Shown here piece after piece: positions 47,464-57,906 of a stretch of 64,000 nucleotides of DNA. Within the stretch, counting starts at the first letter, position 1. Every line of letters starts with the position of its first letter. The stretch comes from Fusarium oxysporum f. sp. lycopersici 4287 (lineage: Eukaryota; Ascomycota; Sordariomycetes; Hypocreales; Nectriaceae). The stretch is taken from contig NC_030986.1 of the NCBI RefSeq assembly GCF_000149955.1, positions 3,650,484 through 3,714,483 on the forward strand. The letters are read 5' to 3'. The translations under genes and the position numbers were made by a program. The notes below the pieces were generated by a model that searched no databases, was not told the origin of the DNA, and saw nothing but the letters and a program-made list of their open reading frames with translations.

Positions 47464-47927
47464 ATGGCTGACGAATACGTACGTGTGCTCTCGATATACC
47501 CCTTCCCCTCTGGAAATAGAAAACATACACCCGCCGCCGACGTGGCTTCCTCGACTCCCGCCCGCTACCCACGATGATGATGACGATATTGGAGACATGG
47601 AGAGAATACAAAACAAAAAGAGCTTGACTGACTTGTGTTCCGGATGACAGGACGCCGAGCAGGCTGCCGAGCTCAAGAGAAAGAGAGCGTTCCGAAAGTT
47701 CTCCTACCGAGGAATCGACCTTGATCAGTATGTTGCCACTGCACGATTTCTGCGCCTCGATGCTGGAAGATGAAGAACTGCGAGGACGCACCCCCGAGCG
47801 AACGGACTCCATGCTGATGTTTGATTTTTCTCCCCTCCACAGGCTCCTCGACCTCTCCTCTGACCAGCTTCGCGATGTTGTCCACGCTCGTGCCCGCCGC
47901 AGGATCAACCGTGGCCTGAAGCGCCGC

Positions 47928-47963
<36 letters not shown>

Positions 47964-48264
47964 CAGGAGGCTCAGCCCAACGAGAAGCCCGACCTCGTCA
48001 AGACCCACCTCCGAGACATGATTGTCGTCCCCGAGATGATTGGCAGTGTCATTGGCATCTACTCCGGCAAGGAGTTCAACCAGGTCGAGATCAAGCCTGA
48101 GATGGTTGGTCACTACCTGGCTGAGTTCTCTATCTCATAGTATGTTTCCACCGTCTACCACCAACGAGGGAAAATGTGACTAACCTCCCTCCAGCAAGCC
48201 TGTCAAGCACGGTAGGCCCGGTATTGGTGCCACGCACTCTTCTCGATTCATTCCCCTCAAGTAA
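47464..48264 (+). CDS. RPS15: 40S ribosomal protein uS19 (Rps15)
   Basis: Model join(47464..47478,47651..47727,47843..48139,48195..48264), 152 aa, the usual length. Rps15/uS19 sits on the head of the small ribosomal subunit and contacts the decoding centre. Recognisable parts are [52 protein letters not shown] and [17 protein letters not shown], followed by [10 protein letters not shown]. The first exon carries only MADEY, and the 172 bp intron directly after it is typical of fungal ribosomal protein genes. Codon use is strongly biased to C-ending codons (CTC, ATC, GAG, AAG), fitting high expression. All three junctions keep phase. Confidence 0.96.
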
Positions 48265-48625
48265 GAAGGTTGCGGTCTCGGGTGGTTTCTGCATTCATGG
48301 ACATTTTGGGCGAAAAGGACTGGTTCTGGTAGATGGGCAAAACATCTATCAAAAACACTGATGACAATGGGTACCATGATTAGTACAATAAAGGAGCATT
48401 GTCCGCTTGATGAATACCCTCGACTACCGCTGATGCTTGATAATTGTGATAATGCTTTTAGAAACCTCATGTTCCACATACCCTTCCCCTCTTGGCCTGG
48501 CTAACTTGCTGAAATGAAAAGTCTCGGTCTCAAGTCCTACACGACATCATCTTCATGGTTTGGAGCGCTTGAACATATTGCGCGGGTCAAAATTTGCGAA
48601 AAATCTTTTGAGCACCGCTGCCCAT
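48265..48625. other. convergent 3' intergenic region
   Basis: Between the RPS15 stop and the C-terminal end of the SET-domain pseudogene. No feature seen. Confidence 0.5.
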
Positions 48626-49432
48626 TCACGGATTTTGTGGTTCCTCTCCGTCAGTGTCCCCTCGTCTTTTCGTGTCTCGTCCGTTTTTTTTGCGTTTCCG
48701 CCTCTTCCATATAGGTTCCTTGGTGTTGCAAAGTGAACAGTCGAAGTGTGATCGGGCCTCGCCGAAGTCAATGAATATCTCCTCGCTTGCTCTGACATCC
48801 TTGACAAGCGTCACCGTAATGTCGTAAGCTTCAGCAACGAGGAATGTTGCCTGTGCACAGTCTGGGCAAGCATGGTTGATGTTGGAAACCAAACTATAGA
48901 TAAGAACTCTGGTACCCGAAGGGTCCTGGAAGGCGCAGTCTCGTTTGAACTTGTAGAGGCATACAGATTCTGTTGCGTTCATATTGTAACGCCGCATTTT
49001 GCGCAAGGGAGCAAAAGCCTTTGTAAGCTCTTTCCGTTGATCAACATCCTTCTGATTCTATACTGAAATTGGATCGTCGTAGGGAGCAACAAATATTGGT
49101 TGCTCTGCACGGATGATCTCGTGGCCATGAGGAAGGTCACGAAAGGCCAAAACTCCAGGTTTGCGTTTGATTCCTGTCTGGCGAGTTTCGATGTCGATTT
49201 CAGGCTTCACATCATGAGAACTCGTTGCCGGCGGGCTCTTCTCCTCTTTAGTCGATACAGGAACCTCCTGTGAGTTTCATGTTAAGTTGGCAGGGTCTGT
49301 GTCTTCGAGGGCTTGTTCACCGGCACGTGGTTGCTGAACAATGCGTTCTGGCAATGGTGTGAGCATCTTATCACAGGTTGTTTGTTTTGTTCTTACCACC
49401 ATCACTCCAGCCGCTCTGGTTGGCCGCCATGT
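48626..49432 (-). pseudogene. SET-domain protein, broken
   Basis: The minus strand encodes the C-terminal half of a SET lysine methyltransferase-like domain: LVSNINHACPDCAQATF holds the NHxC core, RASEEIFIDFGE the later catalytic-pocket motif, and HFDCSLCN a post-SET-like Cys cluster, followed by a Lys/Arg-rich tail. Upstream in the same frame are PGVLAFRDLPHGHEIIRAEQPIFVAPYDD and polar sequence. Two stops interrupt it: TAG at 49058..49060 (one C-to-T step from CAG) and TGA at 49277..49279 (one step from CGA). No intron of feasible length removes the TAG. A start-like exon MAANQSGWSDGG at 49432 cannot be joined in phase. Short open frame downstream of the TAG may still be transcribed. Pseudogene is the best reading. 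Confidence 0.62.
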
Positions 49433-49800
49433 TGCTAGTTTCCTATTGAGATAAACTTCGAACTAGAGAAAGGCTTTTTGGATCCAAGACGGATGATGAT
49501 GGCGATTGATGTTAATGAATTATTGTTGAAAGTATTTGGAAGAAGTGAGATGGCAAAGCGTAACTCGACTTCGCTAGATAAATGGATAATGCTCAGCCTA
49601 AGGTAGGTGAGTATTTGGAAAGGTCCAAGCGCCGTCGAAGGGTAAGTGCTTTGAGGGAATGGTGTTGGCAATGGATATTAAGAGCACATGAGGGAAACTC
49701 GCTTCCATAGGTAGGACCAAATTCAAGAGGAAACTGCGTTTAATAACTCAATGGAAAAATGAATTCATAGGTATGTCCGATTCGTGGCTAGTTTACAACC
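49433..49800. other. intergenic region
   Basis: Promoter side of the SET relic and 3' flank of the complex I gene; no supported feature. Confidence 0.5.
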
Positions 49801-50501
49801 CTATTCCTCCTTCTGTGCCAGTTTGGCCGCTTTCCGCTCCTCCTCCTGAATATGCTTTTGTCGGTAGTGCTCAACAACGTAGTCCATGTTGGCCAGGTGG
49901 CCAGCGACATTGTTTCGGGGAGCATACGAAGTCATGGCCCTGTTTCTCTGGTTAGTAATGGCTCTGTAGCAGTTACTTTCCGTCACTGGGGAGAAGGTGG
50001 CAGCCTCCGTTAATTAACGGCCAGTGGTATCAGGTGAACGAACTCGGGATAGGCAACATCAACAAATCGGTGCTTGTTGCCGCCGTTTTCAAAAAGGTTT
50101 CGGTCGTAACCAGCCTGCTCCATGGCCTTTGTGTGAAGCGCATTGATATCCTCCCAGTCCTTTCCACGGGAAGTGTACTTGTCGATGAGGCTGAGGATTG
50201 AGGACTGCTCGCCCTCCTGAGGAACGAATTGGTAGACGAGAACGGAGCCGAAGAAACCGCCGACAGCGAGGAGAGAACCGGTCTAGGGACCATAATCAGT
50301 ATGATATTTTCAATTGAAGTCATCCAAGTGCCTTGGTGTCGGCGTGGGCTCCGTGGTGCAAGCTAGTGTGACTTGACATACGCTGAACGACTCGTTGACT
50401 TCTGGGGCCTTGTGATGGGCATGGGCGTCGGAGGCGTAGGTTCGCGCCGTCCTTTGCAGCTGGCGAGCCGCGCCGGCTACCCTCTGTCGTGCGACGAACA
50501 T
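49801..50501 (-). CDS. NADH-ubiquinone oxidoreductase 17.8 kDa subunit, mitochondrial
   Basis: Model complement(join(49801..49939,50044..50282,50382..50501)), 165 aa. It matches the accessory complex I subunit known in Neurospora as the 17.8 kDa subunit, located in the mitochondrial inner membrane. The N-terminus is an Arg-rich presequence (MFVARQRVAGAARQLQRT) ending near TYASDAHAHH. A membrane helix follows (TGSLLAVGGFFGSVLVYQF), then the conserved matrix or intermembrane part DKYTSRGKDWEDINALHTKAM, GYDRNLFENGGNKHRFVDVAYPE and GHLANMDYVVEHYRQKH, with a Lys/Glu-rich end. The acceptor at 49940 (GAAACAG) was chosen over an earlier AG because it alone restores the phase (YPE/AMTSYAPRN). Confidence 0.88.
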
Positions 50502-53500
50502 GTTGGGCGGGTTGGGCAGCGTTCAATTGAGCGATTGATTGTGAGGCTCTCGTGGGAAGAAGCCGCACCAAGATCAACAGGTGAGGTTGTCGCCGGTCCG
50601 AGGTGTTTACGTAAGGCAGTTGAAGTGGTTGGCCAATTGGATTATAGATGTTTACCATTGGCTACTCCATTGCGAGCATGGCATGGGGTTAGAATCAACA
50701 GAACTTGCCAAAGAGAGGCAAGAAAACTTATGACCTCTTTTTTAAGTGATAAAAAGACTTAGGTAATTTGACATATCTCAGCAAGCCCTTATGTCAGTTT
50801 ATCTCAGCATCTTGATTTAATGTCAGAAGTTTTCTTGCTCCCCGAGGCTTGCATATATATATTATTAGAAGAAAAGTCGACACTTTTTGTAAATGTTTCC
50901 GCGGGTATGCTGCTCTCCGGTGGCTTCTTATGTTTTCTCATGGGCTTATACTTAATCAGCAGTGACATGAATGTCTGTCTTTGGGGGCTGTCAGGTATGT
51001 GACTGTTGGGTCTCATTTAAGAGCATGATGGATTCTCTACCTTCTCAAAGTCGCCGAAGAACCAGAGAGCGCGCATAAGAATATTAACATATCAAAGCTT
51101 TACTACCCCCGACACCTCTGTAGCAATAAATGACATATAGCTTATAAATCCAGAGCTTATACCTCATCCATCGCTGTAAGCGACAAGAGCTGGTTCCTCG
51201 ATTTGCGCCGCAATTTCTCTACTTAAGCATCACCTACCCGGGAGCGATATCAGTTTCATATAACTTAGCACAACATTTTGCGATATACGTCAATCAGCGC
51301 ATTATTAGTGATAAGGTTCTGGTTATCTCTTCTCGTCTCTTGGCGGCTCATCGGCCTTGCTCGAAACTTATTGTATCACTTTGTAGTCAAGCGGTTGGCA
51401 CACAATTGTCGGATAACCGGTTGTTGAGCATTGGTTCCATCTCAAGTTTGGACGAAATGAGCCGAAATGGAAATCAATCAATAACTCCAGATTCTAAAGC
51501 TGTCGACCTCGATGTCGTTTCCTCTACATTTCTAGCTATGAACCATACCTGAGCAAGATCATATGATCAGCCCTGCTCTTTCGGGGGTTGAATGGCGAAG
51601 ATCTAGCCTTCTGAACTCCCAAGGCTGCCAAAGTGGAACGCAGTAACGGTAGCCTGGATTACTTTCTCCGGTACTACGAACATCATCACAAGAGAATTGA
51701 TGAACCCAGCTATGATTAAAAGCTTTGGAGGATAAATCCAAAACCTGTTCATCAGAAGTGGCTGAAGCTACCACAAGGTTTAGCAAGATCGACGTGACTA
51801 GCCCCAAAGTGTGTGTCATGCCTCTTCTGGCGTTCTCTGATAGTAGACAGTGACAACATGAAGCCCGTCAGATCAATTTGAGGTTGCTCTGAGCTGTCAG
51901 TCAATGGATTGAATGGAGCCAGCGAAGCGGTCATGAACGTTCTTCCAAATCCTGGCAGTTGAGATGGAGATTCTGGCTCATCCAATTCGTCCATAGCAAG
52001 CTCAGAGGGCCACTCAGCAGTATCCGGGGAGACCAATTGGGACAAAAGTCAATGAAGATGGCTGGTCTAGAATATGACGGAAGAGGTGCAATGCATATGC
52101 GGCGCCTCGATCAAGATGACACTCCAGTGCTTTGGCTTCATGCAGGACCACGCCATAGTTCTGAGTGACCATCGTAATGACAAGACTTAACAAAGTTAAA
52201 TGGTTTTCCTGATGACGGAAGATGGAGCCTTTGAAGACAAATAATGGCTGATACTCAAGATCTCGATTAAGTGGGCATCAGGCAAATGTATCAGCTGAGA
52301 GCCATGTTCCTTTGTGAAACCTGATCGAGATTGTTATTGCATGATGGGCGGAGATATTGGGCCGGTGATTTACGTTGGAACGAAATCGATGGAAGCAATG
52401 GAGAATGCTGGTTGTTTGTTGGATGTTGACTTTTGGAAGTACCGTATGTACAAACCTGCAGGCGGACGATTTCCCCCTGTCTCACGTAGATTCTACATCA
52501 TCCCGTGTTTTTGACAGGCAGCAAGGGGCAAACATCTTGCAGCAAACCATAGGACGCCCTTTGTCAGGTATCGTTTTTGACGAAGCGATATGCACAATGT
52601 TACTCACGATGCCATGATGAGGCATGACGTGAAAATACTGATACAAGCTCCCCAGTCAGGTCATTCATGATAAGAGATCATGAAACGCCATGTGATAGAA
52701 GGAAAAAAGGTACCCTGGTTATGCGTGTAAGAGGCAAAAGCCCATCTAGAATGCTAAGCTTGGTGTGCGCGCCAAGTTTAGTTACAATGGATCATACTTG
52801 GCCATACCTATCAGAGACCTTCCCCGCGAAAAAAATCCCCCAGGAATGGAGTCAAGAGAGGGGAAAAGACAAGACAAGCCGAGACGCGTGTCGTCCTATC
52901 CAAAGCCGCAGACAAAACCGTGCCCTTTTTTGCTTCTTGTCAGAAAGGCGAGAATACCCGCTGATGGGGGACATAGTTGCAATAAAGTGCCTCATTGTGA
53001 TTGCATATCCTTGCAGTAGCTTCTGAGCCAAGGTAACCTCCGTATCATCCCTTGCAACTTATTAGTCAAGGCTCTATTTGCCTTTGGATGTTCGCAGACG
53101 GTACAATGCGGGGAAAGCTCTTTTTGCTGGTCACGGATGCATCGTTCCCTCTTGGTTATTGGCAGAAGAAGGCACACGGCACACGCTTTCAGAAAAACAA
53201 AAAAAGTCTGGGCTCTGAATGAGACCTTTCAACCTACCAATTCACGACCTCTGGGCTGACAATTTCTTGAGGCCAGACGATTAATGCTGAGCTGGCGCTG
53301 GCTCTTTAACACACACCCTCTCATCCTCCAACTGCCTTCCTTGTCTGTCGATAGTAAGTGGTTTGTACGTCCCCCAATTCTGTTCCGAGTATTCCCTTTA
53401 AGGAGATGAACAGTCATATGATGGCGTTCTGTGGTCACACACATACTCCCTCCAATTTGTCTCCCCTTGCTGTCTCTCTAATTCATTCACACAACACGTA

Positions 53501-54113
53501 CTTGGCCATCGGGTTGTCTGGATGTTTCCCTCTCCCTTTTCTGATCGAAGCCTAACTCTATTGTCCCAACGGCTACTACCTTGCCTACGTGCGTCATGCA
53601 ACTGTCACTCGTGGTACTTACACCCCGAGACTTCTAGTTGAATCTTACGGAAGAGTTACGAAAGGTTAAAAAGGGTCCTGGAGCCCCCTGGAATCCTGCC
53701 CTGCTTCTCTGTTTGTTTGGTTGGATAAAAACAATCTTCGACACACCTTCTACCTATGCCTGAGATACGTCCAAGCCTCCTTCAACAATATAAACAACAT
53801 TCGCAGCTGCGCCTCTGCGTGCTTACGTTGTCGATACACAACGAGGCCTCACCATATCTGTGTTACAGCTAAATAACCAGTCTTTTGACCGTTTCAAAAA
53901 TTATTCTTTATTAAGCTTCACGGCTATCTATCAACAACCTTACTTCTAAGAAGCACCTTTCCTCCACATCCCAACGTTTTACATATCATCCCTCCCTTCC
54001 ACCCATCCTTACATACTGCAACTACAAATACAACGTGCCTACATACGTTTACCACATACTACCGCTACTTCCCCCTACATATTCTTCCATTGTACAGACC
54101 ACATCTCATCAAC
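50502..54113. other. 3.6 kb gene-poor region
   Basis: No intact gene supported. A coding-like relic at 52014-52259 is listed separately. From about 53.3 kb on, the + strand is strongly C/T-rich, with many TACC/CTTCC runs, and probably forms the promoter and long 5' leader of the small gene at 54114. Confidence 0.5.
52014..52259 (-). pseudogene. protein-like relic, family unknown
   Basis: An 81-codon frame without an ATG at its head reads like a real, mostly helical protein: GSIFRHQENHLTLLSLVITM, TQNYGVVLHEAKALECHLDR, GAAYALHLFRHIL. It ends at TGA 52014..52016; a second frame with plausible composition overlaps and continues downstream to 51752, as if a frameshift had occurred. I do not recognise it; the C-terminal region of a fungal transcription factor is one guess. 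Confidence 0.3.
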
Positions 54114-54440
54114 ATGTGCCATACCGTAATCGCCCAGCGGATATGCAAGGATTGCCGCCATAGCCTTGGTGAGACGGTCATCGACTTCACCCGCTGCGCT
54201 CGTAAATGCTCGAGCCCGTTCTACTGCCTTACCCCTGAGCCTCAGATGGAGCTATGTAACCTATGTTCGGCGACGGCGACACTATCTACACCGATACTCG
54301 CACAACATGCTCTCGAGGATACTACCACTGCTGCTGCAGCGGCAGCGGCTTCAGCTGGTGCAAGGCTCTACGATCACTCCATCGCAAAGGCAGCAGCATA
54401 TCCGGGACCTGGAGTAGCCCGTCACACTGCGGCTCATTAA
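54114..54440 (+). CDS. small Cys-rich protein, unknown
   Basis: Open frame of 108 aa starting MCHTVIAQRICKDCRHSLG. Six Cys in the first 60 residues (CHT, ICKDC, RCARKC, YCLTP) followed by CNLC suggest a small zinc-binding module of the type often seen in short hypothetical fungal proteins beginning MCH. The remainder is Ala-rich and may be a misread intron or non-coding tail, so the 3' end is uncertain. No signal peptide. The 600 bp pyrimidine-rich sequence upstream fits a long leader. Confidence 0.45.
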   Translation: MCHTVIAQRICKDCRHSLGETVIDFTRCARKCSSPFYCLTPEPQMELCNLCSATATLSTPILAQHALEDTTTAAAAAAASAGARLYDHSIAKAAAYPGPGVARHTAAH

Positions 54441-56037
54441 GACATTCTCCATGGACCACCTCGACGGTGGCTTTTGCTACGATATCGACATTTAGGGCGT
54501 TTATTTATGTAAGATCTTTAGGGAAATTGAAACGACGAAACGAAATTCCACAAAAATAGTGCATTTGGGAATGGATATGGGTATGACACGGGCAACCGGC
54601 ACAGGATCACAGGCGCATGAGGACGGACAGCATTCATCAATGCTCTACTTGCTTCACATCACATCACATCATTTTATTTTATTCTACAAACTTGATTTCG
54701 TATGTAGTGCCACAGGCACAAAACCCCGGTGAGGGCCACTCTACTGGTATGAGATGGAACCGGAGGACTGGTCAATGGTACCGAACCAAGAGCTGGGGCA
54801 AGGGTGTACAGATGAATCAGAACCACAATCGTTGACTGACAGCAATAAGCTGAGTAAGATGAAATAGCCAAAGAACAATAAAAATTTGATCAGGATGGAA
54901 AACATTGTATTGTATTGTATTATCCAGGCGAATCCCTCATCTCAAATTCGAGTTTGGTCGGCTATGGCTCAGCGCCATCAAGCCCCTGTTCTGCGGGCGA
55001 GCGGGCGGGTGTCCGGCTCCTGTTCCGTCCCGCTACTAGACCACCTATCAAGTTTGAGATAAGGTAAGGTACGGGCAACAAATGTGAGACTTTTGAATGG
55101 ACCTCTCAGGACCGCTCAATAGGTTGGTTCCAACTTCATGCTCAATTTATCCGGGTACAAAGTCAGCTTGTTGACTTCTAATTCGCGCAAGCTCAGCTCT
55201 CTTGGTTGTAAGAAGTGCGAATAAATGCATGTGTACTCCGCATGTATGTCCTAAACATTAAGGTAGTACCCTGAAACACTGAACCGATCAGCAACTGCAC
55301 TTTCATCGAGATACGCTAACAAAAACGCAGGGAACAACCCCTCAATCACAGACAGTCACAAACCACAATCACAATTACTCACGCACGCGCTCACATATAA
55401 CACAAGCCGCCTGTTGCACCGAATAAACACAGTCGTCCTCATGACTCGGAAAGCTCGTCTGGCTGCAAGGGGACGGTTACCTGAGTTCCTTCTCAGAGCT
55501 GTGAACCACAAGTATTAAGGGGATATTACGCGTCGACACCTCGCAGACAAGTAGCTGCTACTGCCTATCCTGCCCGCATCGCGAAGATTTGTTTATCCAG
55601 TTGTTGGCAAGAAGGCAGTGGCCACCCGAGGCTGCGGTTCACGGACCAGACTGGAGATCCAATTGCAGGTGGGAGATAGGCAGTACCTTACCTTACCTTA
55701 CCTTACCTTATTTCATGGGTATCTACCTATATTCATCCATCAAATCCATGCAAGCGCAAACGGACTTTTTCACTGCAAGGCTTTGGGGGGTTTTCAACAA
55801 CCATCCTTCCTTCACTGACCTCATGGCACGGCTGTTTGCATTCACTGCCTTCTTTCCCAACGTTGCAAACTTACCTTTCCTTAAAAGTTCTTTTTCAACG
55901 TCTTCGCCATGGCTTCAACAAAGTTTGCACATCCAACACCATTTCTGGTTACAGCCTCACCGCGACTTGAACCACCACCTTTAAGTTGCAAACACACTTA
56001 TCAGCATTATACCAATACCCATACTTCGATACCTGCC
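54441..56037. other. 1.6 kb intergenic region
   Basis: Contains short tandem repeats, a TATTG run near 54.91 kb and the CCTTA array listed separately, and the leader of the Nudix gene. The short frame ending MRWNRRTGQWYRTKS... near 54.8 kb could be a lost 3' exon of the Cys-rich gene, but I cannot support a splice. Confidence 0.45.
55685..55710 (+). repeat. (CCTTA)5 pentanucleotide array
   Basis: Five tandem copies lie about 330 bp upstream of the Nudix start codon. This is not the fungal telomere unit (TTAGGG/CCCTAA). Confidence 0.9.
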
Positions 56038-57174
56038 ATGAGTACTCTGTACGGAGTCATCGAGAGGGCCAACAAAGCCGGCCTTCTCGATGAGTATGCA
56101 CGTCTGTGGAAGTTGTTTATCGAAGGTATCGACGAAGTTGTGGGATATGTTCGCGAGGAAGACTGCATGAAGATTCAGTGGGACGTTAAATGGTTTCATT
56201 GTGAAACGGTTAATAAGAAAGGCGACGAAGTTCGGAGAATTACCATCGTAAGGAATAACAACTACCTTGCTGCAGAGGGGTTTTCCCACATCCCCTCTCC
56301 TGAAGAAGCTTGCAAAATCGCATTTCAAAAGCTCTTAGCCGCCAACGCAGACAAGTTCCCCGCCTTCGGTGTGTGGAAGATGACGAAGGAAGCAGATCAA
56401 GAGTATTGCCCGATACACCTAGCTGACCCACGAGTCAACGTCTTGCCCTTGCGCATTCCTTTGCCATTACGAGGAGTCCTGGGGGTCTTAACGGTGGGCG
56501 TCCATCTCAATGTCTACAGAGTAAAGGAGGAAGATGGCAAGGAAACCATTGATCAAATTTGGGTCTCACATCGTTCCAAAGATCCCAACTACAGCTATCC
56601 TGGGATGCTAGATCAGATCGTAGCTGGAGGCGCGGATACCAACGACACGATCGAGGGGCAACTAGCTCCTTGCAAGACGCTGGCACGTGAGGCAAGAGAG
56701 GAGGCTGGGTTGACTATCGACCACTTGACACGACAAGTATTCTTTGAGGAAATGGGGGGTGATGATGGGGACAAGAAGAAGAGGCGTATCCTTGTTGGGA
56801 CCGTAGAGAGGGCTTCGTCCATTACGTTTTTCGACCTCAAAGACGAGAGTGCGGGTGACCTCTACAACAATCACCTCGAACCCGGCCTGCGATTCGTCTA
56901 CGATCTCAAGATCACCAACCCAAGCTTTCGACCGAAGAAGATGGAGAGCGCAATCGAGAGATTTGAGCCCATGGGAGTATCTCAAGTAACGGAAAGCCTG
57001 AGCAGCAATCGATGGAAGCCTAACTGCGGACTGGTGATGCTGGACTTTATGGTACGACATGGGCTCGTCACCAAACATGATGAGAGCCGATTCGAGCGTA
57101 TCAGGAATGACCTACGCCGGCCGCTGTGCTTCGCTTTCCTGACGGAATTACACAGAATCACTAAAGGGTGGTAA
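56038..57174 (+). CDS. Nudix hydrolase (thiamine pyrophosphokinase-related, DUF4743 type)
   Basis: Intronless, 378 aa from the ATG at 56038 (MSTLYGVIERANK). Nudix enzymes cleave nucleoside diphosphates linked to another moiety. The Nudix box is GGADTNDTIEGQLAPCKTL followed by AREAREEAGLTI, holding the REAxEEAG metal-binding core. The N-terminal region (LLDEYARLWKLFIEG, FAVGVWK-like FPAFGVWKM) and HLNVYRVKEEDG place it with the longer fungal/plant proteins that carry a DUF4743-like domain before the Nudix fold. The C-terminal part (NCGLVMLDFMVRHGLVT) also fits. The frame stays open up to an ATG at 55909, adding 43 residues rich in Pro/Thr/His; these could be a targeting peptide, but I prefer the downstream start because family similarity begins there. 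Confidence 0.85.
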   Translation: MSTLYGVIERANKAGLLDEYARLWKLFIEGIDEVVGYVREEDCMKIQWDVKWFHCETVNKKGDEVRRITIVRNNNYLAAEGFSHIPSPEEACKIAFQKLLAANADKFPAFGVWKMTKEADQEYCPIHLADPRVNVLPLRIPLPLRGVLGVLTVGVHLNVYRVKEEDGKETIDQIWVSHRSKDPNYSYPGMLDQIVAGGADTNDTIEGQLAPCKTLAREAREEAGLTIDHLTRQVFFEEMGGDDGDKKKRRILVGTVERASSITFFDLKDESAGDLYNNHLEPGLRFVYDLKITNPSFRPKKMESAIERFEPMGVSQVTESLSSNRWKPNCGLVMLDFMVRHGLVTKHDESRFERIRNDLRRPLCFAFLTELHRITKGW

Positions 57175-57354
57175 GGAGCTTGGTCACACAATCGAAGGAG
57201 ACGGCACGGTATTCAAATTGTGGAATAGGTGACCGAGAACAAAAGTGGAATTGTATTTGCATGGGCAGGTGATGGTTTGTGTACAACAGTGTGACATGAT
57301 CGACTATTATTAATGCACTTGCTTTGTCTCCCTCATCCTGTGATGTTTACCCGC

Positions 57355-57906
57355 TCAGACGGTCGATTCTTCTGCGAGTCGTGGAAAATCAGCGAAGCCG
57401 TGTACCTCGAGCTCTTTGCCTCGGATCTTGACGGGAGGCGCAGGTAAAAGGGTGACGCAGATGCGACAAACTTCAGTTCCAGTGTTCTTCCAAGCGTGAT
57501 TAGTCCCCCTCTGGATGATAATGTCACCTCTGCGGAAGGTCTTTGTGGCCCCATTGTCGAGGATACAGTCAATCTCGCCTTCAATGATAATGCCATAGTC
57601 AACACTTGCAGTCCGATGCATGATAGCGGGGAAGCCAGGCCAGAAGTCGACAACCCGAAGGGCAGAGCCAGAAGCTGGAGCAATGTCCTTCTCGGTGGGA
57701 TTTTCTCTGTATGACTTGAGGTCGTTGTCACCTGTCAGAGTGTTGGTGTCATCCTCGTTCACGTATGAGACGTGAGTCGTGAAGCCACCGCTGCGGTTCC
57801 CCTCAACTTGAATGGGGATAGTCTCATCCCAGATGGCGTTTCCGTTGGAGTCATGGGTGGTGATGAATCTCTTGACGGGAGGGAGTGGTTTGGCTTCGGA
57901 AAACAT
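57355..57906 (-). CDS. single-domain cupin protein
   Basis: Intronless, 183 aa from ATG at 57906 (MFSEAKPLPPVKRFITTHD). A cupin_2 barrel occupies the C-terminal half: VDFWPGFPAIMHRTASVDYG and IIIEGEIDCILDNG form motif 1, and FRRGDIIIQRGTNHAWKN motif 2 with a metal-binding His. The N-terminal half (IPIQVEGNRSGGFTTHVSYV) is conserved in fungal small cupins found near metabolic or detoxification genes. Substrate unknown; a dioxygenase, isomerase or decarboxylase role is possible for this fold. It is tail-to-tail with the Nudix gene, 180 bp apart. In-frame codons upstream of the ATG (Q-I-N-K-T) lack an earlier ATG. Confidence 0.82.
   Translation of the reverse strand: MFSEAKPLPPVKRFITTHDSNGNAIWDETIPIQVEGNRSGGFTTHVSYVNEDDTNTLTGDNDLKSYRENPTEKDIAPASGSALRVVDFWPGFPAIMHRTASVDYGIIIEGEIDCILDNGATKTFRRGDIIIQRGTNHAWKNTGTEVCRICVTLLPAPPVKIRGKELEVHGFADFPRLAEESTV

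Noticed and set aside
49801..50323. First AG (ACCAG) in the second intron of the complex I gene as acceptor
   Set aside because: It gives the wrong phase and a stop; the AG seven bases on restores the conserved sequence.
52667..53026. 119-codon plus-strand frame
   Set aside because: Basic, low-complexity composition, no family resemblance and no coding signal around it.
55685..55710. CCTTA array as an interstitial telomere
   Set aside because: The unit differs from the fungal telomere repeat TTAGGG/CCCTAA.
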